DNA from: Hofstenia miamia
Taxonomy: Eukaryota > Xenacoelomorpha > Acoela > Hofsteniidae
Length of the DNA: 38,392 nucleotides
Assembly: GCA_900660155.1 (NCBI GenBank)
Contig: CABFPE010000767.1
Span: forward strand, 276,287 to 314,678
Direction: 5' to 3'
The notes below the pieces were generated by a model that did no database searches, was not told the DNA's origin, and worked only from the letters and a program-made list of their open reading frames with translations. Both the position numbers and the translations under genes were made by a program. Each line of letters starts with the position of its first letter. Position 1 is the first letter of the stretch. Below are positions 22,696 through 32,368 of this stretch, in pieces.

Positions 22696-23177
22696 AGTAG
22701 TAATGGCCGCAGCAAGGAGATCGCACAAAAACGATTCTGATTGGCCAAGAGCTCATGACATCATGTGACAGACTGTGAATATTGGCAAAGATCATTTAAT
22801 TAGTGAGTCATCAGTTTTTTTTGACAGCTACTAATGTATTTTTGACAAGTGCTAATTGATTTGCAATACTTTATTAATTGATTTTGTGGTGATTCATTTA
22901 CATGTTGGGGCCAATTTACATTTACATACATTTTTTGGTTTTATATGACTAATTTCATTTCATGTTAATATCACACTTGCTTGCATACATTACATTGCAT
23001 TTTGTTAATATACCTCATTATCACACACTATGCCTTCCTTTTTCCATGATTTCGGATGATTGCACATACAATGTAATTTGGGAAAACTTTCAAAAAATCA
23101 CATTTCGCCTTTTCAAAATTCCTCATTAACACATTTATTGTATCATGTTTTTTTCAACCAAAAATTAATTTTCATAA
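22696..23177. repeat. Polinton left terminal inverted repeat
   Basis: Aligned by eye with the complement of 35572-36018. Long blocks match almost exactly (for example GATTGGCCAAGAGCTCATGA and TTGGGGCCAATTTACATTTA), with scattered substitutions. The left copy is about 35 bp longer, mainly through an insertion near 23053-23079 that has no partner on the right. No gene lies within it. Confidence 0.9.
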
Positions 23178-23280
23178 GTTCAATGTATTTCCATTGGCTG
23201 GTCAATCTATATATTCACCTCATTTCATCAGATAAAATCATTATTTTTCTTCTATGCAATTTCATCTCTCACTTTTGGCA

Positions 23281-23457
23281 ATGTCTGTTGAAATGCTAGC
23301 ATCTGGGTCATTGGGCAGTCTATTTGATGAACTATGCAGAACCCCACCACAACCGCATGGCTATAACCTGCTAACACAGGAGACAATGTCCCCACCACCT
23401 GCGCCTGTAAAAGAAAAACGCAAGACAACACAAACAAAGACGTCCTATAGTCAATAA
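23281..23457 (+). CDS. Small unassigned Polinton ORF, 58 codons
   Basis: First possible gene inside the left inverted repeat. It begins MSVEMLASGSLGSLFDEL, continues through a proline-rich middle (PPPAPVKEKRK) and ends in a Lys/Thr-rich tail. It is hydrophilic, with no membrane segment or known motif. The next ORF starts 22 bp later in another frame, so the two may be a small cluster or joined by splicing. Function is not assigned. Confidence 0.4.
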   Translation: MSVEMLASGSLGSLFDELCRTPPQPHGYNLLTQETMSPPPAPVKEKRKTTQTKTSYSQ

Positions 23458-23479
23458 TAATGCGATTGTCTTCCCCAAC

Positions 23480-23821
23480 ATGAGCGAGGATGACCATGTT
23501 TTACAACACTTAAATGATGATAATTCCCAACCACCAACCTGTATTTTTTCAAATGTGAGTCTGGCTAGCAAACTACCAAAAAAACTATGGCTAACAATTG
23601 AGGACATTGTTCAGCTGAACACAAGATATGGTATTGAGGTAAAGATAAGACTTGACAATGGTTTTTACTACTTTCTTCTCAAACGGTATGTCAATGCACT
23701 GGGCGAGAATTACAAGACTCTGGTAAATAAGAAACTTTCTCTCAGTGATGACATGGAAATCACAAATGGTGGCAATAATGTAAATCATATTGAATTAGAA
23801 TTCAGTAAAATAAAAATATAG
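23480..23821 (+). CDS. Polinton small protein with T(K/R)YG core, possible nucleic-acid-binding fold
   Basis: A 113-aa intact ORF. The acidic start (MSEDDHVLQHLNDD) is followed by LWLTIEDIVQLNTRYGIEVK, then FYYFLLKRYVNAL and a C-terminal strand HIELEFSKIKI. The pattern (hydrophobic strand, T-R/K-YG, V-x-I-x-L, aromatic, FLxKRYV) is shared with the - strand ORF at 26232-26696 in the same element. I infer an all-beta, OB-like domain, perhaps binding single-stranded DNA, because such short TKYG proteins accompany replicative elements; this is a guess from pattern only. No frameshift is seen, unlike the polymerase. Confidence 0.55.
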   Translation: MSEDDHVLQHLNDDNSQPPTCIFSNVSLASKLPKKLWLTIEDIVQLNTRYGIEVKIRLDNGFYYFLLKRYVNALGENYKTLVNKKLSLSDDMEITNGGNNVNHIELEFSKIKI

Positions 23822-23968
23822 TATTGTTTTCTTCTACATACACAGTTTATAAAAATAATACTAGTAAAAATCATTAATTATTAGTTATAATGGTTTTACA
23901 ATAAATTTCTTAAATTTACAATGATTATTAGCAAATGGTGATAATAAATTACCTTTTGAAGTGTTCAT

Positions 23969-24397
23969 TCAATGTACAAATTTAAAATAGCCTTTTATAC
24001 AGTCTATAGAATTTCCCATGTTCTGTGGGTACCAATAGCCGTAATCAAGTATATTTTCCACAGGTTGAGAGATTAACCAACTTAAAAACTCACAGTTCAT
24101 TCTATCACATGCCCAAAACACAGTTTCTTTTCTATCAGACAAATTTAGTGAATCAATAAAAGTAATCATTTGCTCATTTGTTAGGTTTCCTTCTGTAAAT
24201 GCTACATGATGGAAGTTATGTTGATAGCAATTGAAAGCTTTCTGTATATGTCCTGATAAACAGTCAAAATTCTCCTTTGATTGACGCACTGTAATAATAT
24301 AGAGTTTTTCACCCATTAAAATCAACAGTTCTTTAATGTAATAGATGCTATTGAATGTGCTCCCATGAATTTCAAATAATACATGCTTACTCTTCAT
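23969..24397 (-). CDS. Unassigned Polinton protein, 142 codons
   Basis: Open on the - strand from an ATG at 24397; the frame is open a little further, to a possible splice acceptor (CTGCAG) with exon start at 24424, so a 5' exon is possible. The protein has VLFEIHGSTFNSIYYIKELL, then IITVRQSKENFD, HHVAFTEGNLTNEQMITFID, and ends after DYGYWYPQNMGNS. The layout (initial acidic/aromatic strand, KEL, HH-x-x-x-F-x-EG, FWACDRMNCEFLSWL) recalls exonuclease-like proteins with D-x-EGF and KG-x-EK motifs found in some mobile elements, but catalytic residues do not align, so I leave it unassigned. The mariner inserted only 61 bp upstream of its ATG. Confidence 0.5.
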   Translation of the reverse strand: MKSKHVLFEIHGSTFNSIYYIKELLILMGEKLYIITVRQSKENFDCLSGHIQKAFNCYQHNFHHVAFTEGNLTNEQMITFIDSLNLSDRKETVFWACDRMNCEFLSWLISQPVENILDYGYWYPQNMGNSIDCIKGYFKFVH

Positions 24398-24458
24398 GGC
24401 TTTGAACAATGAAAAATGGGTAAACTGCAGTTAGAATACTTACGAGTGAATGAATGTA

Positions 24459-25783
24459 TTAACATGTCTGGAAAAGAATTAGAATAATGCTGCAATGCAA
24501 TTATTGTGTGCTGCGCATAGGTACATGCATGATTAATATTTAGCATGTCATACTAATTGTTGATTGGTTACATTTTATAACTGTTAGCAGAAATATAATG
24601 TGTGTGAATGATAATCATTACTCATTTGGTTTTTAGTGTGTCGCGTTGCAATGGAATATTCAAATTCAGCGTGCAGATTTTATGTGTATACCGAGTATCA
24701 TAATGGAACATCTGCCGGAGATATTCACAGGAAATTGACCAATGTATGGCCAGATGATGTGCCTTGTTTGGCTACGATTTATGGATGGATTGCCAATTGC
24801 AAAGCAGAAACATTGTCAACGGAAAAAGGGCACAGTTCTGGTCGCCCTTCGTCATCCAGTTGTCCTGAAAATGTCACCAAGCTGCAAAAACTGATCGAAG
24901 AAAATGACAGCGCATCATTAAGGCACTTGGCTGATCTTTTGGATGTAGGAAAAGATACTGTCAGAACCATGCTGAATCAATGTCTCAATATGAGAAAAAT
25001 TTGCTCTGTCTGGGTTCCGTATTCCTTAACAGAAGTCCACAAGCAACAGCGGGTGCAATGTTGTCAAGAGGATATACGGCTCTTTCATGAACTGGGCATA
25101 GAGCAGTGGTGCCGACGGTATGTCATTACAGATGAATCTTGGGTACCATTTTCTCCAATTCCTTGGAGGCGTGATCTGAAGAAATGGACCGCCAAAACAG
25201 ACGCACGACCAAGGGCCATCCAAGCAACACCGAGGGGCCAGCGCACAATGCTGCTTTTGGCGTACACTCACGATGGCAAATTTGCGATTCAGGGTACTGA
25301 CAGGAATGAAAAAGTCGATAGTGAACGCTACAAACAGTTTGTCCAATACACTATCGACAAATTTCGCCGTGAACGGCATGGGAGAGTACGGCAGCACGAG
25401 ATTATCTGGAGACAAGACAATGCTCGTCCTCATGTTTCCCAAGTCACGACACAATTCTTTCGCGACAAACAAATCGTTCTCTCGAAACAGGCGCCATATT
25501 CACCAGACCTCAATGGTTGTGACCGTTGGATCAACAAATGGCTGAAACTGCAATTGAAACAGCAACAATTTGAAAGTAAAGAAGATCTGCTTTCCGCTGC
25601 GCGACAGGCCCTCACTTCTATTGAAAAAAGGAAGATGTTGGAGGAAGCAAATAAATATATCGCCCATTGTGAACATGTCATCCGACTCAACAGTGATTAC
25701 ACTGTCCAATAAACATGAATTATGTTCTTTTTGTGTTAAATAAACGTTTTGGCATTATTCTAATTCTTTTCCAGACATGTTAA
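24459..25783 (+). mobile_element. Complete Tc1/mariner transposon with perfect 32-bp inverted repeats
   Basis: The 32-bp repeats at 24459-24490 and 25752-25783 are exact complements and start TTAACATGTCTGG. A TA duplication flanks them (24457-24458 and 25784-25785). Total length is 1325 bp, normal for a mariner. The single ORF inside is intact. Perfect ends plus an open transposase indicate a young insertion, certainly younger than the Polinton it sits in. Confidence 0.96.
24651..25712 (+). CDS. Mariner-type transposase, DD34D
   Basis: A 353-aa protein that would cut and rejoin its own element at TA sites. The ATG at 24651 is the first in frame after the left repeat. Residues about 1-110 form two helix-turn-helix DNA-binding domains (FYVYTEYHNGTSAGDIHRKL ... 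LATIYGWI, then ASLRHLADLLDVGKDTVRTM), with a GRPSS linker. The catalytic domain shows the first Asp in VITDESWVPF, the second in WRQDNARPHVS, and the third in YSPDLNGCDRWIN, with 34 residues between the second and third, hence DD34D. Length matches the family (about 340-360 aa). No stop or frameshift is present. The GCDRW third motif differs from the APSDYHLF of classic mariners, so it belongs to another branch. Confidence 0.95.
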   Translation: MEYSNSACRFYVYTEYHNGTSAGDIHRKLTNVWPDDVPCLATIYGWIANCKAETLSTEKGHSSGRPSSSSCPENVTKLQKLIEENDSASLRHLADLLDVGKDTVRTMLNQCLNMRKICSVWVPYSLTEVHKQQRVQCCQEDIRLFHELGIEQWCRRYVITDESWVPFSPIPWRRDLKKWTAKTDARPRAIQATPRGQRTMLLLAYTHDGKFAIQGTDRNEKVDSERYKQFVQYTIDKFRRERHGRVRQHEIIWRQDNARPHVSQVTTQFFRDKQIVLSKQAPYSPDLNGCDRWINKWLKLQLKQQQFESKEDLLSAARQALTSIEKRKMLEEANKYIAHCEHVIRLNSDYTVQ

Positions 25784-25785
25784 TA

Positions 25786-26231
25786 TCTTGTTTTATAATT
25801 AAATGTTTGATAAACACTTTCTTTTACAAAAAAGGTTTATTTGCTTTATGAATATGAGCTGAACTCGGTCATTCACGTTTGGTCTAATGAAATCAAATTG
25901 TTATAAAATATTTATTTGCTATATTTTTTGTTTAAACTAAGTTTTTAAATTTAATAGAAATTCAGTTTTAATTGATAAAAAATTTTATTTATTTCAATTG
26001 TCATTTTTTACATTTTGACCCATGTGAAACGCCATTATTGCATTTTCCTTTGTTTTTAAAGTATGTAGTTATATATTTTATGTTAAATAGTTATAAATTT
26101 TTTAAAACATTATGAATTTAACACGTGCTTTTTCTTAAATCGTTTTGTTTTTGTTTCAGTAGCAACTAGTGTTTATGTTATCAGATAAAAATAGAAATCA
26201 TTGTTACATATATTTATTCTTTATTCTAAAA
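25786..26231. other. AT-rich Polinton interior, no gene recognised
   Basis: Between the mariner and the 3' end of the - strand T(K/R)YG gene. A 5' exon for the gene at 23969-24397 was looked for here and not found. Confidence 0.45.
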
Positions 26232-26696
26232 TTACACACTAAATCTCAGTACAGTTTGTGATCTGCCTCCAGGATATAATGCTGGTTTATCTTTACCATG
26301 TTGAATTCTAAGCCCAATAAGCATCTTGTATTTTCCACCTCTAGTTTTTTCCACATATTGCTTGGGTAAGAAGAAGCAGTTGCTGTTTTCCAGTATAATT
26401 TTTACTGCTGGACCATACTTTGTCTAGATACAGAATGTGTTGCGAATTTTTTCCCACTCACCAATTTTTAATGCATGAATGGGAATGTATTTAATTTGAC
26501 CCTCTTCTGAAATTTCATTCAGTTCGCTGATCACCTCAGGTTGAATTACTTTACCAATAGTATCTATAGAATACATGGTCTTTGGTAATACTGGCTTTAA
26601 AACAAATTTTTTGTGTTGTGAGAGTTCCTCTTGTTTGCTCTGCATAACTTTGGTAAATTTTTGATCACAAGATTTGCTAACAGCTTTTGGAGTCAT
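26232..26696 (-). CDS. Second T(K/R)YG-core Polinton protein, with a 39-nt intron-like interruption
   Basis: Read on the - strand from ATG 26696. The N-terminal half is basic (KAVSKSCDQKFTKVMQSKQE), followed by IKYIPIHALKI. After 39 nt the frame continues TKYGPAVKIILEN, CFFLPKQYV, GGKYKMLIGL and a C-terminal strand TVLRFSV before the stop at 26232. It parallels the ORF at 23480-23821 (TIEDIVQLNTRYGIEVK ... FLLKRYV). The 39 nt between KI and TKYG (26424-26462) begins GGTGAGT, ends CTAG and contains one stop. Removing exactly 39 nt keeps frame, but a strict GT-AG intron would be 38 nt and shift it. So either a tiny intron plus a 1-nt change, or a nonsense-disrupted pseudogene. Confidence 0.55.
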
Positions 26697-27444
26697 TGCC
26701 AAATTTAAAAAACTGTTCAAAGTATGTGTTATTTATTACAAACTTTTAGCATATAAACCAATCAAAAATATCTTAATTCACTTGATCCAATCATCAACAA
26801 AGGCGATTAATTCATTTGCCACTCCCACAAAACGCTGTTAGAACATTATAAAATATCTGTTATGTGTGTACACCCATGTATCTAGTTTATTTAATATCAA
26901 TTTACTGTTTCCACCTTCTTCTATAAAGAACCATGTTTTTAGATTATAAAATTCTTGGTTTCCCCATAGTGTATTGTATCTAAGTGCTTATAGATTTACT
27001 TAACACCATGCTAAGAGCTGAGAATCTGTTTACATAACTCATCCTAAGAAAAGAATTACCACCATGTTAAAATTTTACCGCATTTTTCCAACAAGGGTTT
27101 TTTGCAAAAAATGCCTAGAAACACATTAGCGATGTTTTTGACAGAAGCTTTTAATCTGTACTCAATTTAAAATCTTTTTATTACTGCATCCAGAAACCTG
27201 CAAAGACAATCTGTCAATCATGTGAAAACTTGACATTTTAAAAGCTATCCCCAGAGAACCTATTGATTTGTTAAAAGGTTTCTGTGTAAACGTGTTAGAA
27301 ATACATTAGTGCTATGGCCCCTGGTAATTGGATATCTCAATTTGCTTTCCAGCCAATCGTCATAAACCCTGGAGCAACCCGAATTCACTTTTATTATTAA
27401 TCTCTTTGATTATAGTTTGTTTTCAACATTCTGCTTTTTAAATA
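26697..27444. other. Divergent promoter-side spacer between the - strand and + strand Polinton genes
   Basis: No coding pattern seen. Because genes point away from it on both sides (26696 leftward, 27445 rightward), it is the likely location of their promoters, but I cannot point to a specific element. Confidence 0.4.
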
Positions 27445-28050
27445 ATGTCTGTCAATGTTTCCGACTTTCTCTCTGGCTGGAACGCCAAATATGACCAAAT
27501 CATAGAAGAAAACCTTTATAAAAGCCAGTTGGAAATTTCCTTCAATGAAACCATGTAAGACATTCTTTTGTAAAATATATTATCTAAGAATTTTTTATCA
27601 TACAATGTAACAAATTATTAATCAGGTTTTTTTATGTTGCATCTTGTTATAATATTTCACAATATTATAATTCACGTTTTTATCAGTGCCAACCTTTTAT
27701 AAAAACAAATTGGAAATTTCTGTTTATCTAAAAATGTTTATTGTGTATTATTAAAACAGAATATTTTTATGATGCAAATTATTATTATATTCATAAAATT
27801 GTATTTTTAACTTTTAATTTAGAAAAATGTGTAATTTATGTTTTTTGTATTAAACAATTTTTTTAGCTTCAATAATATCCCAGAAGAAGTATTGGAAAAT
27901 TTCGAAGAATAGTCTCAAAATTTTGAAGGCCAAGTCAACCAAATGATGACTACTTACAATAATCAAAACGGGTTTGGTAATGTTAACCAAACAGTTACAT
28001 CTTCAACTCAAAAAACTTTGATGACTGAAAACAATGCCTCAAACACATGA
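27445..28050 (+). pseudogene. Unassigned two-exon Polinton gene with an in-frame stop
   Basis: Exon 1, 27445-27554, starts MSVNVSDFLSGWNAKYDQII and ends at a GTAAGA donor. The matching acceptor (TTTTTTTAG) is at 27866, and exon 2 continues in phase with FNNIPEEVLENFEE, meets a TAG at 27910, then stays open to a TGA at 28050 through an Asn/Gln-rich tail (YNNQNGFGNVNQT). Without splicing the frame ends at once after exon 1. The single internal stop suggests a recently broken gene, or the true end lies at the TAG. The family is not recognised. Confidence 0.45.
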
Positions 28051-28909
28051 GTACACAATATAGCATGCATTTATTATTTTTGAAAAATGTGTTTGCCATC
28101 TTTTACATTTTTAAAAAAACATGATAGAGTTTTTCCATTTTAATTAATCCAATACTCTTGTCAATGTTTTTTAATTCAAAAGCAATTATTTTAATTGTCA
28201 CATAGCTATTTCCTAGCCATTATTTATTTTTTTAAAAATAAAACACATTTGCAATTTTGTTGAAAACAATTACTGATTTTTAATTAATGAGATTTTAAAA
28301 CTTTGCAGATGTATTTTTTCAAAATTTTATTGTTGATACTAGAACAAATCTTTGAAATTACACAGGTGTGTGTTTTATTATTTTTGGCATTCTAAATCCA
28401 CACTCTTACAGAATGTTAACACTTGTTTATTTGTCAAAATGTAATTTCATTTAAACATGCATGTGTATTATCTGATTTCTTATTGATTGTTTATTTTTAC
28501 TGTTGCATGCGTAAATATCTATTTTACATTACACTGTCAATTTTTTATCTAACACCCTGGTTTTTTTAGGGTGATTGAGATGTTATTTATTTAGTTAAAC
28601 ATAATTTTATTTAAAAGAGTTTTAAAAAAATATGAGGTGTTACCACTTATTTATTTAGCTTAATTTAAATTTGGTTTTAAATAATGCATGCATATTATAT
28701 GATTTTTATCTGGTTATTAGTGATTACAATGCATTGCCATTTTCACCTATAATGTTGTTATACATATTTGTGATGAAAAAAAATTAGTGTGTTTTTGCAT
28801 TGAGTAAGCTGTCACCAATGTAAATACTTTTTTTCCAAAAATGCATGCTACTCTTTAAATAAAACAACTGTCCTTCCATTCCCCCTTTGCTAAAAAATTT
28901 TAAATTTAG
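28051..28909. other. AT-rich Polinton interior, no gene recognised
   Basis: No convincing frame on either strand. It ends at a splice acceptor (AAATTTAG, 28902-28909) that probably opens the polymerase zinc-finger exon. Confidence 0.45.
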
Positions 28910-30838
28910 TTCTAAAAGCAGTGTTGGTCAACCCCTCATTTTTCAATGTGCTCATTGTGCATATACTAGCCCAAAAACCCATGCATTAGAAGGTCATATA
29001 AATAGGAAACATAAAAATCACAGGTGTATCTATGCACTGAATGCAAATTATTTTTCAATAACAAGAAATTGTTTTCCAAACACATTACAGTTGTTCATGA
29101 ATGATCAGCAAAACCTTGCATTGATGAGATTAATTTGCATAAGACTAATACAGCATGTAAGGGGAGCTTTGCCTGTTTTGAAAGCCAACAATTAAATGCA
29201 GTGGACATTTATTCACCATTTCATCTTGCCCACCCATCTATTGCAAAAATTATTAAGGAGGACGTAGCCAAGCATTACTCTGCCAAAGTTTACCTGATAG
29301 CTGAGGTGGAACTATCATGAACCGATGGAAATGAAGAGAAGCAAGTAATTTTGCACCCTAAAAGCAAGCCAGCGTCCGTGTTTTGTACAGGACTTTGTGA
29401 GGCAGCATATTCTCACATGATAAATGAACTCGCAAATTACATTAGTATTTATGCAAATAACAGATCAAACTGGGTTGTGAGAAATATAAACAATGTTGGG
29501 CTATGCATCACTAAGTATAGACCAACCCATGCTGGAACATTTATCCTGCTACCAGATTATCTAAAGAAGAATCATTTCCTTGTAAATCTGAAAAGTGGCA
29601 AATCCAACCACTGTTTTTTGTATGCAGTTTTAGCATGTCTACACCCAGAAGTTAAAGATAGAAATAGAGTAACTCTTTTAAACAAGTTTAAGGGTGCTTT
29701 AAATGTTAATGGTCTATCTTTCCCACTATCTGTAAATGATGTCTGCATGTTTGAGAACCTCAACCAAATAAAGGTCAATGTTTATGCTCTAAATGTTAGT
29801 GATCAGAGTTTGGTTCCTGCATACATATCAAAGAAGGACTATGTAAAAAATGCAAATTTGATGATAATTGAAGAAGGTGGAAATAGTCATTATGTGGCCA
29901 TAATGAATTTGAACGCCTGTTTAAAATATTTAAAAAATAGAAGAGGTGAAGTATGCAATGTCCAAAATGTTTATCTGGCTTCTGTGTGAAGGAAAATTTT
30001 CAGATGCACCAGAAAAAATGCAATGGATCCATAGAACCCGAAATTACATTCCACAGTCAGTTGGAAAAAATTGAGTTTAAAAATTATGAGGCGAAAAACT
30101 ACGTACCATTAATGGCTGCATTCAATATAGAAATGATTTCTGAAAAGGTTTATGGTCCTTTACCTAATCCTTCAAACAGTTATACAATGCAAGAAGTAAA
30201 GCAGAACCCCTCAGGCATATGCATTGCAACAATAATGGAAAAGGAGCTGCTCTTCCTCCAGAGTTTTTTCAGGAAAAGAATGCATGGTGAATGCATGGGA
30301 ACATATTAGAAAAATTGCCAATGAATTATTTGAGGCTAAGCAGAACAATCACACACTTTAAATTACATGCAGTGAACATACCAGAATGCTAGCAAATGCA
30401 ATTATCTGAAAGATTCACCATTGTTTAGTGAGGCAAATAAGAAAACTTATTTAAAGGTGAAGGATGAGCTGGCTGGTGGAATACTAACACAGATGGTGGC
30501 ATTAAAATCAAAAATGAATTCCGTCCAATATATATGCAAATAGTGGGGGGGTCAACCTTCAATCTAGGGCAAAAGGAGTTACAGGTATTGTGAAAAAGAC
30601 CATAAATTTCAACACCTTCAAGTGCATTTTGATATCTCTATCAAGAGGATGAACAAAGTGGTGCTAACACCCTATGATGATAAGAGATATCTGGTGGATC
30701 ATTACCAAAGTTTGCCATATGGTCATAAAGGTATAGATTACATTTAAATGTATTTGACTAATTTTCCATTTAGATATTCCACAATCTTTGATTAAACTTC
30801 CTATAAATGAACAATCTACAAGCAGTAGCAGCAAATGA
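28910..30838 (+). pseudogene. Polinton DNA polymerase B: N-terminal and C-terminal parts, palm missing
   Basis: In order: a C2H2 finger (FQCAHCAYTS ... H-x4-H), a second finger after a frameshift near 29030 (CTECKLFF ... H-x4-H), a stop near 29102, an acidic/hydrophobic spacer, a stop at 29318, then an intact stretch 29351-29989 with NHCFLYAVLACLHPE, RVTLLNKFKGALNVNGLSFP and HYVAIMNLN, the usual N-terminal region of these polymerases. From 29953 a third finger-like CPKCLSGF ... H-x4-C precedes the exonuclease start, where VPLMAAFNIEM replaces the expected YADFE, so the catalytic Asp reads Asn. By about 30430 the sequence jumps to the C-terminus (KDELAGGILTQM, RAKGVTGIVKKTINF, YDDKRYLVDHYQSLPYGH), a 43-nt intron (30731-30773) and a Ser-rich tail ending at 30838. 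The palm (SLYP, DTDS motifs) is absent. The enzyme class is protein-primed; this copy cannot be active. Confidence 0.8.
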
Positions 30839-31380
30839 CCTTGTTTAGGTATATGACAATTATTTTGCACACAAATTTAGTAATTATTTCCTAGATCTGT
30901 GATAGTGAATTGCCTCTGCCATCTTGCTCTGCCTCCATAGTTGCTCCAGGTTTCTGTATATGGTAAATGGAATTGGTCAATTTATTGTTAGCAACCTTTT
31001 ACTTGCTTAGACATTGTAAATAATTTCCATCATTTTCATACAATGCATTTCCCTTAATTCATCCATATGTTTGTGCAAAGTCCACCTCTGGGTTAAATTT
31101 CCACCACAACAAAGGCATATGTATATTTTAATATACATAAAAAAATTAATGGAAATATTTAGCTGTCTGTCACCATTTTACGATGCCCCAGTTTTATTGA
31201 ACGAAAAAAAGAATGCCTCCATGTTAACAATGCTTCCTCCATTCTCCATGTTTATAAGATTTTGTTAAATTTCCATATGTATGTTTTTGTCAATAGTGTT
31301 ACAAGTTAATGTTTTTGTTTTAGACAATTCTGTATAAATAATTTGGTGTTGCTTGTCAAGAAGAAAATTGATTCACTCTG
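30839..31380. other. Polinton interior without recognised gene
   Basis: A 65-codon frame at 31071-31268 has no known motif. Nothing else stands out before the tandem repeats. Confidence 0.4.
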
Positions 31381-31950
31381 GTGCTCCACACGTTTAATTT
31401 ATCTTGCAAATGGTATAATATATTTTAAATGAATGATTATTTGTATATAGTTTAGTTTCCACACTCCACTGAATGATTCTCCACCAACTGAAAAAAACCT
31501 GTTTCTCCAGTGCTCCCCATGTTTAATTTATCTTGAAAATGGTATAATATATTTTAATTGAATGATTATTTGTATATAGTTTAGTTTTCACACTCTCCTG
31601 AATGATTCTCCACCAACTGAATAAAAACCTGTTTTCTCCAGTGCTCCCCACATTTAATTTATCTTGCAAATGGTATAATATATTTTAATTGAATGATTAT
31701 TTGTATATAGTTTAGTTTCCACACTCCACTGAATGATTCTCCACCAACTGAAAAAAACCTGTTTTCTCCAGTGCTCCCCACATTTAATTTATCTTTAAAA
31801 TGGTATAATATATTTTAATTGAATGATTATTTGTATATAGCTTAGTTTCCACACTTTGCTGAATGATTCTCCACCAACTGAAAAAAAACCTGTTCTCTCC
31901 AGTGCTCCCTCTATGTGTAATTTATTTTAAAATGGTATAATTGAAATTAA
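31381..31950. repeat. Tandem array, about 130-bp unit, roughly 4.3 copies
   Basis: Unit starts are marked by GTGCTCC at 31381, 31510, 31641, 31771 and 31902, giving periods of 129, 131, 130 and 131. Each unit has TTTAATTTATCTT, TATAATATATTTTAA, GAATGATTATTTGTATATAG and CTCCACCAACTGAA. Copies differ by a few substitutions and run lengths of A. No ORF runs through it. Tandem arrays are common inside Polintons. Confidence 0.93.
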
Positions 31951-32093
31951 TTATATTTTTTTAAAGGTTTATTTAGATCCCTATGTGTTTAAAAAAGAAA
32001 AAAAGCTTTCCATCATCATCTGATGAAAGAATGCCTCTTTGACAGTAATAAATCTCATACAAAACAGTAAAGAAATTATTTATATATATTTTG

Positions 32094-32368
32094 CTAAGGT
32101 TTATTTAGTTTCGCCAGTGAGAAGTTTGTGTAGATTAACATGGCATTCCAGCTAAAGTTGGATATTGTAAAAAAATGAGCTGGGTCAAGGTTATATGTTG
32201 ACATGCTTTCAAGACGAAATTCACGAAATACATCTGCCAGCAATAGTGTATCCAACATTAAAATAATTATTGTGGAAGTCTTTAAATGTGGTACACCCTC
32301 CATTAACCCTAGTACTGTTCTGCTCATGTTCCAGCTCCTCCTGTGTTAGTGGTATTTTACCAGTTAAT
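32094..32368 (-). pseudogene. Inverted fragment of Polinton DNA polymerase B (exonuclease III region)
   Basis: On the - strand: LTGKIPLTQEELEHEQN, then KDFHNNY, and after a frame change LMLDTLLLADVFREFR, STYNLDPAHFFT and FSWNAMLIYTNFSL. This is the exonuclease III neighbourhood of Polinton polymerases (EDYxHAxxVW, YLxxDVLLLADVFExFR, GLDPAHYxTxxxFSWDAML). It points against the main polymerase gene at 28910-30838 and supplies a part missing there, but not the palm. Upstream on the - strand the polymerase frame is cut at 32368 by the insertion 32369-34246 and resumes beyond it. Confidence 0.78.

Noticed and set aside
24779..25709. Several antisense frames inside the mariner
   Set aside because: They mirror the intact transposase ORF and share no family motif; they are shadows.
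31381..31950. CRISPR-like array
   Set aside because: The whole 130-bp unit repeats, without short repeats alternating with unique spacers, and the DNA is animal.
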